Origin: Gammaproteobacteria bacterium
GTDB lineage: Bacteria > Pseudomonadota > Gammaproteobacteria > DSM-16500
Direction: 5' to 3'
Assembly (NCBI GenBank): GCA_031291175.1
Contig: JARLJO010000021.1
Location: forward strand, 1-46,717
DNA length: 46,717 nucleotides
A model generated the notes under the pieces. That model saw only the letters and a program-made list of their open reading frames with translations, had not been told where the DNA came from and searched no databases. The position numbers and the translations under genes are program-made. Within the stretch, counting starts at the first letter, position 1. Every line of letters begins with the position of its first letter. This document shows positions 25,041 through 32,198 of this stretch, one piece after another.

Positions 25041-25511
25041 TTACTCTTGTGTTTCGTGTGTAGCAATGCTCAATTTAACTGTCGCGATGACGTCGCTATG
25101 CAATTCAATAACGATATCGTATTCACCCACTTGACGTAAAACACCGGTAGGCAAGTCGATTTCGCTTTTCGAAATTTCAACGCCTGCGTTAACAATAGCA
25201 TCAGCAATGTCACGTGTTCCGATGGAACCGAACAATTTGCCTTCATCGCCCGCTTTGGTTTGAATAACAACAACGCCCAAGCCTTCTAATGCTGCTTTTC
25301 TGTCTTGTGCTGCTTTCAAGTGCCCAGCTTCAATTTTTTCTAGTTCGCTACGACGCGCTTCAAACTTAGCAACGCTTGCTGGTGTCGCATAAACTGCTTT
25401 GCCTTTAGGAACGAGATAGTTACGACCATAACCCGCTTTCACGTTAACTCTGTCGCCTAATGAGCCCAAATTACGAATTCTCTCAAGTAATATAACTTCC
25501 ACTTTCTTCAC
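25041..25511 (-). CDS. rplI: 50S ribosomal protein L9
   Basis: Large-subunit protein L9, 156 residues, slightly longer than the usual 148-150 because of a short C-terminal tail. The N-terminal domain [34 protein letters not shown] and the C-terminal [15 protein letters not shown] are diagnostic. It is the last gene of rpsF-rpsR-DUF2232-rplI and is followed by a strong terminator. Confidence 0.97.
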   Translation of the reverse strand: MKKVEVILLERIRNLGSLGDRVNVKAGYGRNYLVPKGKAVYATPASVAKFEARRSELEKIEAGHLKAAQDRKAALEGLGVVVIQTKAGDEGKLFGSIGTRDIADAIVNAGVEISKSEIDLPTGVLRQVGEYDIVIELHSDVIATVKLSIATHETQE

Positions 25512-25528
25512 CTCATTAACAAAATAAT

Positions 25529-26458
25529 TTAAATTTGCTGTGCCATTCTTTTACGAAAATCAAACCATGTATCCAACAATGCCACTATCGCAATGGGAGT
25601 GAACCCAAAAATCATGACAATGATGTAAGCCAACACTAACCAAAACCAACCAAATTTCACTTTTGCAAATAAACAATGCATCAAGCTAAAACCAGCCAAA
25701 CCAAACGTCAAATAAATGACGGGCATGACATCGACAACCACTTCATTTCCCCAGTAAGACAGCATCAAGCCAATGATAAATGTAGCGCCGGCGGTATAAC
25801 CCATGCGTACACCCATTAACTCTTTGCGCAACCCGCCAGGATTAAACATAGCGGCTTGCCACCATCTTGCCAGCAATAATTGCAATAAAGCATTAAACGT
25901 GAGGAAAGCAATGACCATACCGGTTGCATACGGTTTTGCTATCGACACCAGCTGCACAATCATCGTGCTATCTGGCTTTACGTCATCAGGATTAACCTGA
26001 CCTGTTGCTTGTAAAGTTTTTACAAAATAATTTGCTAGTTGTGTCGCCCACCAATTTTGGATATCGGGATAGATGACATGTACCACAGCAATCGCGACAA
26101 TGCTGACAAAAGCGGTTAGCTGTAACACCAAACTCCAACTGGAATATTGGCGCAGCAATACAGCAAATAACCAAGTCAACACATTGCTCGCTAACAGGAC
26201 CAAGATGATGGCAGCTAAACTGATGGGATAGTCCGGCAATGTATCTGCCTGTGAACCCATCATAAACCCAATTAAAATGGGCAAACTGGCTGCCAATACA
26301 ACCAATGATCCTTCAAACGTTCCTTTGCGCAATGTGACCAGTGCTGCGATCACAATGCTAATGCTACCCAGGACGGGGATAAAAGCGCAAACAAATGCAA
26401 CCCCCATCGCCTGTAGTCGGCTTTGCAGAATATAATCTGTAATTCGCCGTAATAGCAT
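25529..26458 (-). CDS. DUF2232-like multi-pass membrane protein between rpsR and rplI
   Basis: A 309-residue inner-membrane protein with about eight hydrophobic segments. No catalytic motif is visible. A DUF2232 (YybS-like) membrane protein in the same slot between S18 and L9 is known in Pseudomonas and other gammaproteobacteria, so the identification rests mainly on position and topology. It starts 6 nt after the rpsR stop and ends 17 nt before rplI, so it is expressed with the ribosomal proteins. Function unknown. Confidence 0.8.
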   Translation of the reverse strand: MLLRRITDYILQSRLQAMGVAFVCAFIPVLGSISIVIAALVTLRKGTFEGSLVVLAASLPILIGFMMGSQADTLPDYPISLAAIILVLLASNVLTWLFAVLLRQYSSWSLVLQLTAFVSIVAIAVVHVIYPDIQNWWATQLANYFVKTLQATGQVNPDDVKPDSTMIVQLVSIAKPYATGMVIAFLTFNALLQLLLARWWQAAMFNPGGLRKELMGVRMGYTAGATFIIGLMLSYWGNEVVVDVMPVIYLTFGLAGFSLMHCLFAKVKFGWFWLVLAYIIVMIFGFTPIAIVALLDTWFDFRKRMAQQI

Positions 26459-26464
26459 TAAAAA

Positions 26465-26689
26465 TTAATGCTTATCGCAGTACGGAAGCAAAGACAAGTA
26501 TCTAGCCAATTTAATCGCTTTAGATAACTGACGTTGAAAACGCGCTTTTGTTCCTGTAATACGGCTTGGTACGATCTTGCCGCTTTCTGTAACAAACTTT
26601 TTCAGCAGATTGATATCTTTGTAATCCACTTGTTCAATTTTGTTTGTTGTAAAGTAACAAAACTTTTTACGACGAAAATAAGTAGCCAT
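26465..26689 (-). CDS. rpsR: 30S ribosomal protein S18
   Basis: Small-subunit protein S18, 74 residues, which pairs with S6 on the ribosome platform. It has the family core [34 protein letters not shown], with [13 protein letters not shown] at the C-terminus. It lies 20 nt after rpsF. Length is normal. Confidence 0.97.
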   Translation of the reverse strand: MATYFRRKKFCYFTTNKIEQVDYKDINLLKKFVTESGKIVPSRITGTKARFQRQLSKAIKLARYLSLLPYCDKH

Positions 26690-26709
26690 AATAATGTAAA
26701 CTCCTGAGA

Positions 26710-27141
26710 TTATTCGTTAGTTGTGTCGGCGTCAGCTTCGATAGCATCAACGTCAGCGGCTGGGGCTTTCTTGTATTTGCTCTTGCCATCTGAGTCGTGT
26801 GATCCACCTTCTGAGCGATATTCTCTTTCTTTCAGAAGCGGAGAAGGATCTTTCGCTGCTGTATCAACATTCAAAATCAAGTTACGAATAACGGCATCGT
26901 TATAACGGAATGCGTTGCTGAGTTCGTCTATGGTTTCTTGGTCGCATTCAATGTTCATTAAAACATAGTGTGCTTTGAGAATTTTGTCGATTGGATAAGC
27001 TAATTGGCGACGGCCCCAATCTTCCATACGGTTAATTTTGCCTTTCTTTTGGGTAACCATGCCGGTGTAACGTTCGATCATGCCAGGAACTTGTTCGCTC
27101 TGGTCGGGATGAACTAAAAAAATGACTTCATAATGCTTCAT
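26710..27141 (-). CDS. rpsF: 30S ribosomal protein S6
   Basis: Small-subunit protein S6, 143 residues. The N-terminal domain [25 protein letters not shown] and the GRRQLAYPI motif are diagnostic. The C-terminal tail after about residue 105 is highly charged and ends in an acidic stretch, comparable to tails of gammaproteobacterial S6 that receive glutamates in some species. The start follows AAGGAG by 8 nt and a leader that can fold into a hairpin. Confidence 0.97.
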   Translation of the reverse strand: MKHYEVIFLVHPDQSEQVPGMIERYTGMVTQKKGKINRMEDWGRRQLAYPIDKILKAHYVLMNIECDQETIDELSNAFRYNDAVIRNLILNVDTAAKDPSPLLKEREYRSEGGSHDSDGKSKYKKAPAADVDAIEADADTTNE

Positions 27142-27149
27142 ATTTTGAT

Positions 27150-27204
27150 CTCCTTACGGATAATAAAAGCCTTACCTGACTAGTCACGCCAGATGAAGGC
27201 AAGG
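27150..27204 (-). promoter_or_regulatory. Candidate S6/S18 mRNA leader structure
   Basis: The rpsF leader can form an 8-bp stem between 27197-27204 and 27170-27177 (CCTTGCCT with AGGTAAGG, one G-U pair) with a 19-nt loop containing the palindrome GACTAGTC. It is followed by CCGTAAGGAG directly before the start. S6-S18 complexes are known to repress their own operon through a leader with an exposed CCG; the CCG next to the ribosome binding site is a plausible but unproven match. Confidence 0.4.
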
Positions 27205-27409
27205 AGAAAACCACTAATTGCTTAAATGATCTTCGAAAGGTTGTGGATTTTACGCAAGATCGGGATTAGATGCAACCTTTGACCGATAAATAGACGAAAG
27301 ACGCTGGAGACAACGGGGGAACCATCGCGGGCAGAACAATTATTGCACTAAATAAGCTTGACCTTGGTCAAAACTCTATAATTTATCTGATTTTTTGCTT
27401 AACTTACCT

Positions 27410-27438
27410 TGACAAAGGGTACCCAAAGCTTCGAGAAT
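27410..27438 (+). promoter_or_regulatory. Promoter of tRNA-Met
   Basis: Perfect -35 TTGACA (27410-27415), a 17-nt spacer and -10 GAGAAT (27433-27438), followed by a GC-rich stretch AGGCGTCCC before the tRNA. The discriminator type suggests stringent control, as for the rrn promoter at the left edge. Confidence 0.65.
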
Positions 27439-27456
27439 AGGCGTCCCAAGAAATAG

Positions 27457-27533
27457 GGCTATGTAGCTCAGCTGGTTAGAGCGCGGCACTCATAATGCTG
27501 AGGTCGGTGGTTCGAGTCCACCCATAGCCACCA
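27457..27533 (+). tRNA. tRNA-Met (anticodon CAT), elongator type
   Basis: A 77-nt cloverleaf with acceptor stem GGCTATG/CATAGCC, D-arm with GCTCAGCTGGTTAGAGC, anticodon loop CTCATAA (anticodon CAT at 27491-27493), T-arm GGTTCGAGTCC and an encoded CCA end. The acceptor and D-arm resemble the E. coli elongator tRNA-Met rather than the initiator (which has an unpaired first base) or the tRNA-Ile CAT species. Its 3' end is the attachment site of the islet that follows. Confidence 0.93.
27520..27531 (+). repeat. Left attachment-site copy in tRNA-Met 3' end
   Basis: ACCCATAGCCAC at 27520-27531, in the tRNA T-arm/acceptor 3' strand, recurs exactly and in the same orientation at 31045-31056. This is the arrangement left by site-specific integration into a tRNA 3' end. 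Confidence 0.7.
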
Positions 27534-28052
27534 AATAACATTCCTAAAACTATTTAAAAACCCTATCAAAACTAAGCTTATCTTCGAGAACCACAAGCCG
27601 TTGAAGCCAAAAAATATACTATGTCACGCTCAGAAGTAATAAAATACTAGATAGATAATCGCTGCTGACATGAATGAACTTGTGCAAGTACACAAAGAAA
27701 GCTGGGCGACTACTATACGAGAACACCTCCTCAGCATAACTCCGACTGTCGTATCTCATAGCCAAGGCGAAGCATATAGCACTTAACAAGCAGCACACAT
27801 ACTTATTGCCGAGACAGCGAAACACGAGAAAAAACCGAGATTATTTACACGATCAAAATGTATAGACTTCCTAAGCATCAAGAAAGGGAGAAGCTTAGTC
27901 TCTTTAAGTCTGTAAACCGCCCACCCCTTGCGCTTGCAAAATGACCACCCCTATATAAAGGCTTAAAGATGCGAGCCAAGCTTTCTCCGAAATAAAATAG
28001 ACCAATCTCCCACAGGCACAATTATCTTCTATGAATACCGATAGATAAAAAG
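27534..28052. other. Non-coding stretch of the islet next to tRNA-Met
   Basis: The 519 nt between the tRNA and the HEPN gene contain no gene I can support. One leftward 68-codon frame starts with GTG without a ribosome binding site and has no recognisable domain. An integrase gene is usual at this end of tRNA-borne islands; no remnant of one is recognisable. Confidence 0.5.
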
Positions 28053-28514
28053 TCAGATGTTAGACAAGGCATCCAATACCTTGTGAGCCTCTTCATAAAA
28101 ATTAACAAGGTCTAAAAATGTCATACTTGAACCACTACCATGAGACGTCATATGTCGGTTATTAATAATATTCCCGTAGTAAATTTCCACCTGAAGAGTT
28201 AGAGAACTATCTTTTTTTATTTTATCTCGATGAGGTTTTCCGAATCTTCTTGCAACAAATTTTTTCAGCTCTTCCATCGATATTTTTTTTATTGCATCAT
28301 CTACACTTGGTTCTATGTAGCTTTTAACTAACATATTGCATGTGCACGCCAATTTATCCGTAATTATTTCTTTAATTTTTTTCTCAAAATTAGCATAAAT
28401 TAAAACGAGCAGATATTGCGTTAAATAAGCTTCAATATGCTCCTTCTGCGAACCACAGCACTGCAAATGCTCTCGACACCTATCAATAGCAGAATCAACT
28501 TCTAATATTCTCAT
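28053..28514 (-). CDS. HEPN-domain RNase-like protein (MAE_28990/MAE_18760-like)
   Basis: A 153-residue helical protein with the HEPN RNase signature R-x4-H in NNRHMTSHG (R120, H125). The layout of an early acidic helix, a central ANFEKKIKEII helix and a C-terminal helix after the Rx4H motif is that of small HEPN nucleases often found beside DUF262 genes. HEPN RNases cut RNA in toxin-antitoxin and phage-abortive systems; activity here is inferred. Start ATG 28514 comes 4 nt after the DUF262 stop in TAAGGATATG, so translation is likely coupled; a GTG at 28601 lacks a ribosome binding site. Confidence 0.65.
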   Translation of the reverse strand: MRILEVDSAIDRCREHLQCCGSQKEHIEAYLTQYLLVLIYANFEKKIKEIITDKLACTCNMLVKSYIEPSVDDAIKKISMEELKKFVARRFGKPHRDKIKKDSSLTLQVEIYYGNIINNRHMTSHGSGSSMTFLDLVNFYEEAHKVLDALSNI

Positions 28515-28518
28515 ATCC

Positions 28519-29655
28519 TTAACCAAATAAATATTTTTTTGCCGCAGAGAACCGGCTGCGAATTGTATTATTGTCTGTAGTACGAGAACGTGTATGAGCA
28601 CGAAAATCCTCTGCCTCTAATAAATTCTTGTATCTATCTTTCATATCCATCAAAGGCTTATCAATATTTTCGGAAAATGCAACCATAACAGCATCATATA
28701 TAGCTGTATTTAATAATTTGACATGAAATGGTTTTTGGCCAAGCTCAGTGATAACTTTATCGCACGTCTTCTGAAAAATATCTTTCATTTTTTCAATTTC
28801 AATAGCTGAAGAATTTCTATTTTTCTTCATCCACTTTGACATATGATCTTTAAGGGGTTTTTCATATTCGTCAACATTAATAAGAGAAAAAAATCGCAAG
28901 ATTAACTCAACATCTTTTTGGTGACTATCAATAGCCTGCTTACCTACAATTGAACGCCATGCTGGATACTTATTAAGCTCGTGCAAGAGATCATTAAGCT
29001 TACCGTGGTAAACACAATTTCTTACTTCTTGATTTGTCAATAAAGAGCCGCCAGTATTTAATCTTTCAAATACATGATAAATACTAGTATCATCATCCGG
29101 ATTAACCTGCTGGACTATGAATGCACGGAGAATACAATTCTTGAATTTTCTTTGATCCGCCTCACTCATCTCGCTAAAAGTTTTATTGTAATATTTACTT
29201 GTTTCATTAAGCCCCTTCAGTCGAAAAACAGGCTTCGTTTCTTTGTTTTCTCCAAAATATCCATCAAAAAAAGCAAAAATACTTTTTAATCTTTGCTGTC
29301 CATCAATTACCAAATATTTTTGCGACTGCCTCTCGACATATAAGAATATTGCTGGAACAGGCAATGAAACAAGAAATGATTCAATTAATTTGCTAGCCTG
29401 CACTTGCTTCCAAACAAATTGACGTTGAAATTTGGGAATATCTATATCTCCCCCCTTCCATTTTTGGTGTAAAACTTCTAGCGTAAAATCAGCAGGAAAC
29501 GTATTAATTTCATATGTAGACGGGGAACTCTCATAATCCTCATCTTCTGATTCATTCGACTCGGTTTCAAGCTCGCCTCGCTCAGCTTCATGTATCTTCT
29601 CAAGCCGACTATCAATTTCAACAGGATCTTGGCTATCTTCGACCATTAGTTCCAT
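28519..29655 (-). CDS. DUF262 domain protein (ParB/Srx-fold NTPase, GmrS-like N-domain)
   Basis: A 378-residue protein with the DUF262 hallmarks: IPKFQRQFVW (about residues 73-82), the DGQQR motif in YLVIDGQQRLKSIF (118-122) and FERLNTGGSLLTNQEVRNC. Residues 1-50 are very acidic and probably disordered. DUF262 forms the NTP-hydrolysing half of type IV restriction (GmrSD), BrxU and SspE-type defence proteins, but the DUF1524 HNH nuclease half found in GmrSD is missing here. The partner is instead the coupled HEPN gene. Start ATG 29655 follows GAGGGAG; a GTG at 29688 is possible but has no ribosome binding site. Confidence 0.85.
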   Translation of the reverse strand: MELMVEDSQDPVEIDSRLEKIHEAERGELETESNESEDEDYESSPSTYEINTFPADFTLEVLHQKWKGGDIDIPKFQRQFVWKQVQASKLIESFLVSLPVPAIFLYVERQSQKYLVIDGQQRLKSIFAFFDGYFGENKETKPVFRLKGLNETSKYYNKTFSEMSEADQRKFKNCILRAFIVQQVNPDDDTSIYHVFERLNTGGSLLTNQEVRNCVYHGKLNDLLHELNKYPAWRSIVGKQAIDSHQKDVELILRFFSLINVDEYEKPLKDHMSKWMKKNRNSSAIEIEKMKDIFQKTCDKVITELGQKPFHVKLLNTAIYDAVMVAFSENIDKPLMDMKDRYKNLLEAEDFRAHTRSRTTDNNTIRSRFSAAKKYLFG

Positions 29656-29698
29656 TACTCCCTCTGACAATAGATTGATATTATTCACAATAAATTCA

Positions 29699-29704
29699 AC
29701 TATA
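29699..29704 (-). promoter_or_regulatory. Possible -10 of the DUF262-HEPN operon
   Basis: TATAGT on the minus strand lies 44 nt before the chosen DUF262 start. No good -35 is present 16-18 nt upstream. The Fic operator array lies about 65 nt further upstream, so cross-regulation is possible but not shown. Confidence 0.3.
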
Positions 29705-29768
29705 GCGCATCAACAAGAGGATAAGAAAGTGTCTTTTTATATAGATTTTAATTTAAACCCAAAAAAAG

Positions 29769-29843
29769 TTTGTATCCATTGGTTGACCGTATAGATACAA
29801 ACATGCATACTTTGTATCTATTCATCTAGCTAACAGATACAAA
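29769..29843 (+). promoter_or_regulatory. Double-palindrome operator over the fic promoter and start
   Basis: Four copies of one 8-mer alternate in orientation: TTTGTATC (29769-29776), GATACAAA (29794-29801), TTTGTATC (29811-29818) and GATACAAA (29836-29843). They form two identical inverted repeats TTTGTATC-N17-GATACAAA separated by 9 nt. A promoter TTGACC (29783-29788), 17 nt, CATACT (29806-29811) is embedded in the array, and the last half-site ends 3 nt before the fic ATG, where the ribosome binding site would be. The winged helix of the Fic protein is the obvious candidate binder. Confidence 0.75.
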
Positions 29844-29846
29844 CTT

Positions 29847-30998
29847 ATGAAAGCAGTGGAAATCGGGATTTTTAAAAAACAGCCAAAAGGCTTTAGTGCC
29901 TTTATTCCTCATCCTTTCCCCCCTAAAAATGGCTTAGCCTTTTCATCTAACATATTGATAAAAAATGAAACAGCCACACGACTAATTGGGAAGCTTGATG
30001 GAGTCACAAAACGCCTTCCCGACGTGGATTTTTTTCTCCTAATGTATCTAAGAAAAGATGCAGCATCCTCAAGTCAAATTGAAGGAACCATGGCAAACAT
30101 GGTTGACGCTATTGAGGCAGAAGTACAAACAAATGCAGATATTCCAGAAGACGTAGATGATATCTTGCATTATATCCAGGCAGTTAACTATGGAATGACT
30201 CGAGTAATTGAAGATAATTTCCCAATCACGCTGCGTTTTATTCGGGAACTCCATGAAAAACTTATGGATAAAGCACGAGCAACGCATTTTAGTGATCCAG
30301 GAGAATTTAGAAGCAGCCAAAACTGGATTGGCGGCACGCGTCCTGATAACGCTCGATTCGTTCCACCCCCAGTTGCTGAAATGCATTCGGCTCTCAGTGA
30401 TTTAGAGATTTTTTTGCACGCAGAGAACTCCATACCCACAGTGATAAAAGCCGGACTAATTCATGCACAATTTGAAACCATCCATCCCTTCCTTGATGGC
30501 AATGGCAGAACAGGAAGAATGCTAATCACATTTTACTTATGGAAAGTAGATTTTTTGGAATATCCGGTATTATTTTTATCATCTTATTTCAAAAAACATC
30601 AAGACCTCTATTATGAAAAACTCTCAAGCTATCATAATGGTAGAGTTTTTGAATGGATAGATTTCTTTCTTGATGGGGTTATTGAAATAGCTCACGAAGC
30701 AATTGATATTGTTGACAAGATTACCAAACTTCGCGAGAAAGACATGCAAAAAATACAAATGCTTGGCAAACGGGCGGCTGAAAGCGCAATGCCTGTTTTG
30801 CAAGAGCTATATAAGCAACCCATTGCGAACAATGCTCTCATTCAAAAATGGACTGGCTATACAAGAGCGGGAACCCAATCCGTCATTGATCGACTTATTG
30901 AAATAGAAATTCTTACTCCAAAAGACAAAGATAAAAAATATGGCCAGTCGTATGTTTATAGAGAGTATCTTGATATTTTTATCGGTGATGAAAAGTAA
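29847..30998 (+). CDS. Class II Fic-domain AMP-transferase with C-terminal winged helix
   Basis: A 383-residue protein that likely transfers AMP to hydroxyl side chains of target proteins. It has an N-terminal Fic_N region, the class II inhibitory motif S-x3-E-G (S75 to G80, SSQIEG), the catalytic loop HPFLDGNGRTGR (213-224) complete with the histidine, and a C-terminal winged-helix-like domain (about 315-375). This order is that of stand-alone regulated Fic proteins such as the Shewanella SoFic type. No ribosome binding site precedes the ATG; an operator half-site ends 3 nt before it, so autoregulation is likely. Target unknown. Confidence 0.92.
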   Translation: MKAVEIGIFKKQPKGFSAFIPHPFPPKNGLAFSSNILIKNETATRLIGKLDGVTKRLPDVDFFLLMYLRKDAASSSQIEGTMANMVDAIEAEVQTNADIPEDVDDILHYIQAVNYGMTRVIEDNFPITLRFIRELHEKLMDKARATHFSDPGEFRSSQNWIGGTRPDNARFVPPPVAEMHSALSDLEIFLHAENSIPTVIKAGLIHAQFETIHPFLDGNGRTGRMLITFYLWKVDFLEYPVLFLSSYFKKHQDLYYEKLSSYHNGRVFEWIDFFLDGVIEIAHEAIDIVDKITKLREKDMQKIQMLGKRAAESAMPVLQELYKQPIANNALIQKWTGYTRAGTQSVIDRLIEIEILTPKDKDKKYGQSYVYREYLDIFIGDEK

Positions 30999-31044
30999 TT
31001 TTATGAAAAATTTATTAGTATTTTTGTCGGTACATTTCAATAGT

Positions 31045-31056
31045 ACCCATAGCCAC
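31045..31056 (+). repeat. Right attachment-site copy
   Basis: ACCCATAGCCAC, an exact direct copy of 27520-27531 in tRNA-Met. It lies 47 nt after the fic stop, at the point where the AT-rich accessory genes end. A small GGTAC/GTACC hairpin (31029-31047) overlaps it. Confidence 0.65.
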
Positions 31057-31084
31057 TCATAATTCATTTCAGTCTTTTAAACAT

Positions 31085-32095
31085 TTATTTAATCACGGCT
31101 GGAAAAATCGTCTTCCAATCATGCATCATACTGATCACTTGCCAGTGCTGATTATTCGCCTCATTCATTAATGCATCTGAAAATGTGCCGACCTTCGATT
31201 CCGGGCCATAAGCATATTCTCGCGCCGCATCATCGTGATGCACTAATAGCATCAAATGCGGACGGGCGTTTGACTGTGTCCACTCCAGCATTTCTTTATC
31301 GCCATCGGAATTTCCAAAAGCAATAATGGGCTTCTGGCCAATAAACAAGTTAATGGCTTCAGGTTTACCCGCCTTATCATCCACTAATAACACTTCAGGC
31401 AGCTTAATGAGAACGGGTTGTTTGTTCTGATAGGTATATTTTGTTTTACCTGCTGTGCCTATCACTTGCCGGGGTAAAATATGGTAAGTTTTGTCTGAAA
31501 AAGCCCGCACAAAATCTTGACCACCCCCAGTGACAATATAAATATTAAAATCATTCTGGCGTAAATAATTCATGACCTCCAACATAGGTTGGTAAATTAG
31601 TTGCGTATATAAACGATCATAACGCGGACTTTTCGCCTTCTGCAGCCAATCTTGCGCCAGCTTATTAAATACTTCAACAGACATGCCAGCATGCGTGACG
31701 GCCATGATGCGCTCCATATCCTGTACGTTTAACGCTGCCAGTGCTTTTTTATCTCCGCTTAAAATAAGGCTGTATGGCTTTTGTGTTTTCCATTCGGGGT
31801 GTTGGGCTGACATGGCTTTTAACCGATCTATAGCAAAGATAAATTGCGTGTAGATGGGCTGCTCCACCCAGAGAGTGCCATCATTATCAAATGTGGCAAT
31901 GCGATCCATTGGTGGGACATAGTGAGAATTTGTCTTATCGGTTACTTGTTTGACAAAATCAATGATGTTCTTTTTGGTGGAACTCTCATTCCAAGAGGGT
32001 AGCGGATCGGTTTGATCGTTTGCCTTTGCATTTGCCGTGAACAAAATGGCAATGAGTGTGATCATAAACAAGATGACAGGAGAGAACTTTTGCAT
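31085..32095 (-). CDS. Periplasmic HAD-family phosphatase
   Basis: A 336-residue protein with an N-terminal signal peptide (MQKFSPVILFMITLIAILFT, cleavage near AKA-ND). HAD motif I is FDNDGTLW (nucleophilic aspartate), motif II IYIVTGGGQDF, and motifs III/IV are around VLLVDDKAGKPEAI and AFGNSDGDKEM. It is a phosphohydrolase, probably acting in the periplasm; annotation as phosphoserine-phosphatase-like is common but the substrate is not known. Start 32095 has AAGGA 8 nt upstream; an ATG at 32113 is in frame but would precede that site. Just outside the islet's right end. Confidence 0.85.
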   Translation of the reverse strand: MQKFSPVILFMITLIAILFTANAKANDQTDPLPSWNESSTKKNIIDFVKQVTDKTNSHYVPPMDRIATFDNDGTLWVEQPIYTQFIFAIDRLKAMSAQHPEWKTQKPYSLILSGDKKALAALNVQDMERIMAVTHAGMSVEVFNKLAQDWLQKAKSPRYDRLYTQLIYQPMLEVMNYLRQNDFNIYIVTGGGQDFVRAFSDKTYHILPRQVIGTAGKTKYTYQNKQPVLIKLPEVLLVDDKAGKPEAINLFIGQKPIIAFGNSDGDKEMLEWTQSNARPHLMLLVHHDDAAREYAYGPESKVGTFSDALMNEANNQHWQVISMMHDWKTIFPAVIK

Positions 32096-32163
32096 GAGTG
32101 ATATCCTTATCATTCAAACTACTTAAATTGACCGGGCTTCTGTCAGACCAACTTGTCTTTTTT

Positions 32164-32187
32164 AATTCCCGCGCGTGCGCGGGAATT
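32164..32187. repeat. GC-rich palindrome downstream of the MFS gene
   Basis: AATTCCCGCGC (32164-32174) and GCGCGGGAATT (32177-32187) form a near-perfect palindrome 12 nt after the MFS stop. Leftward (the MFS direction) an A-run, not a T-run, follows, so it is not a standard terminator for that gene. It may be a transcript-stabilising hairpin or a repeat. Confidence 0.5.
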
Positions 32188-32198
32188 ATTTGTACAAA

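Larger units (their letters stand above)
27142..27456. other. Intergenic region between rpsF and tRNA-Met
   Basis: This 315-nt gap has no gene. It holds the rpsF leader (27142-27204), a short inverted repeat TTGACC-TT-GGTCAA (27358-27371) that could serve promoters on either strand, a TATAAT at 27378-27383, and the tRNA-Met promoter at 27410-27438. Confidence 0.6.
27534..31056. mobile_element. Genomic islet integrated at tRNA-Met
   Basis: About 3.5 kb between tRNA-Met and a second copy of its 3'-end sequence. It contains a DUF262 gene, a HEPN gene, a Fic gene and 519 nt of non-coding DNA. Base composition is visibly more AT-rich than the flanks, and all three genes belong to families common in defence or toxin islands. 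No integrase, transposase or mobilisation gene is present, so it would have been mobilised in trans or has lost its integrase. Boundaries rest on a 12-nt direct repeat. Confidence 0.65.

Noticed and set aside
27619..27825. Leftward 68-codon frame in the islet with a hydrophobic start
   Set aside because: GTG start without a ribosome binding site and low-complexity hydrophobic stretches; too weak to call a gene.
28519..29655. Complete type IV restriction enzyme GmrSD
   Set aside because: Only the DUF262 half is present; no DUF1524/HNH motif is found in it or in the neighbouring gene.
27534..31056. Prophage or integrative conjugative element
   Set aside because: No integrase, structural, replication or transfer gene is present in the 3.5 kb.
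32164..32187. Rho-independent terminator of the MFS gene
   Set aside because: The stem is strong, but in the direction of transcription it is followed by A residues, not T.
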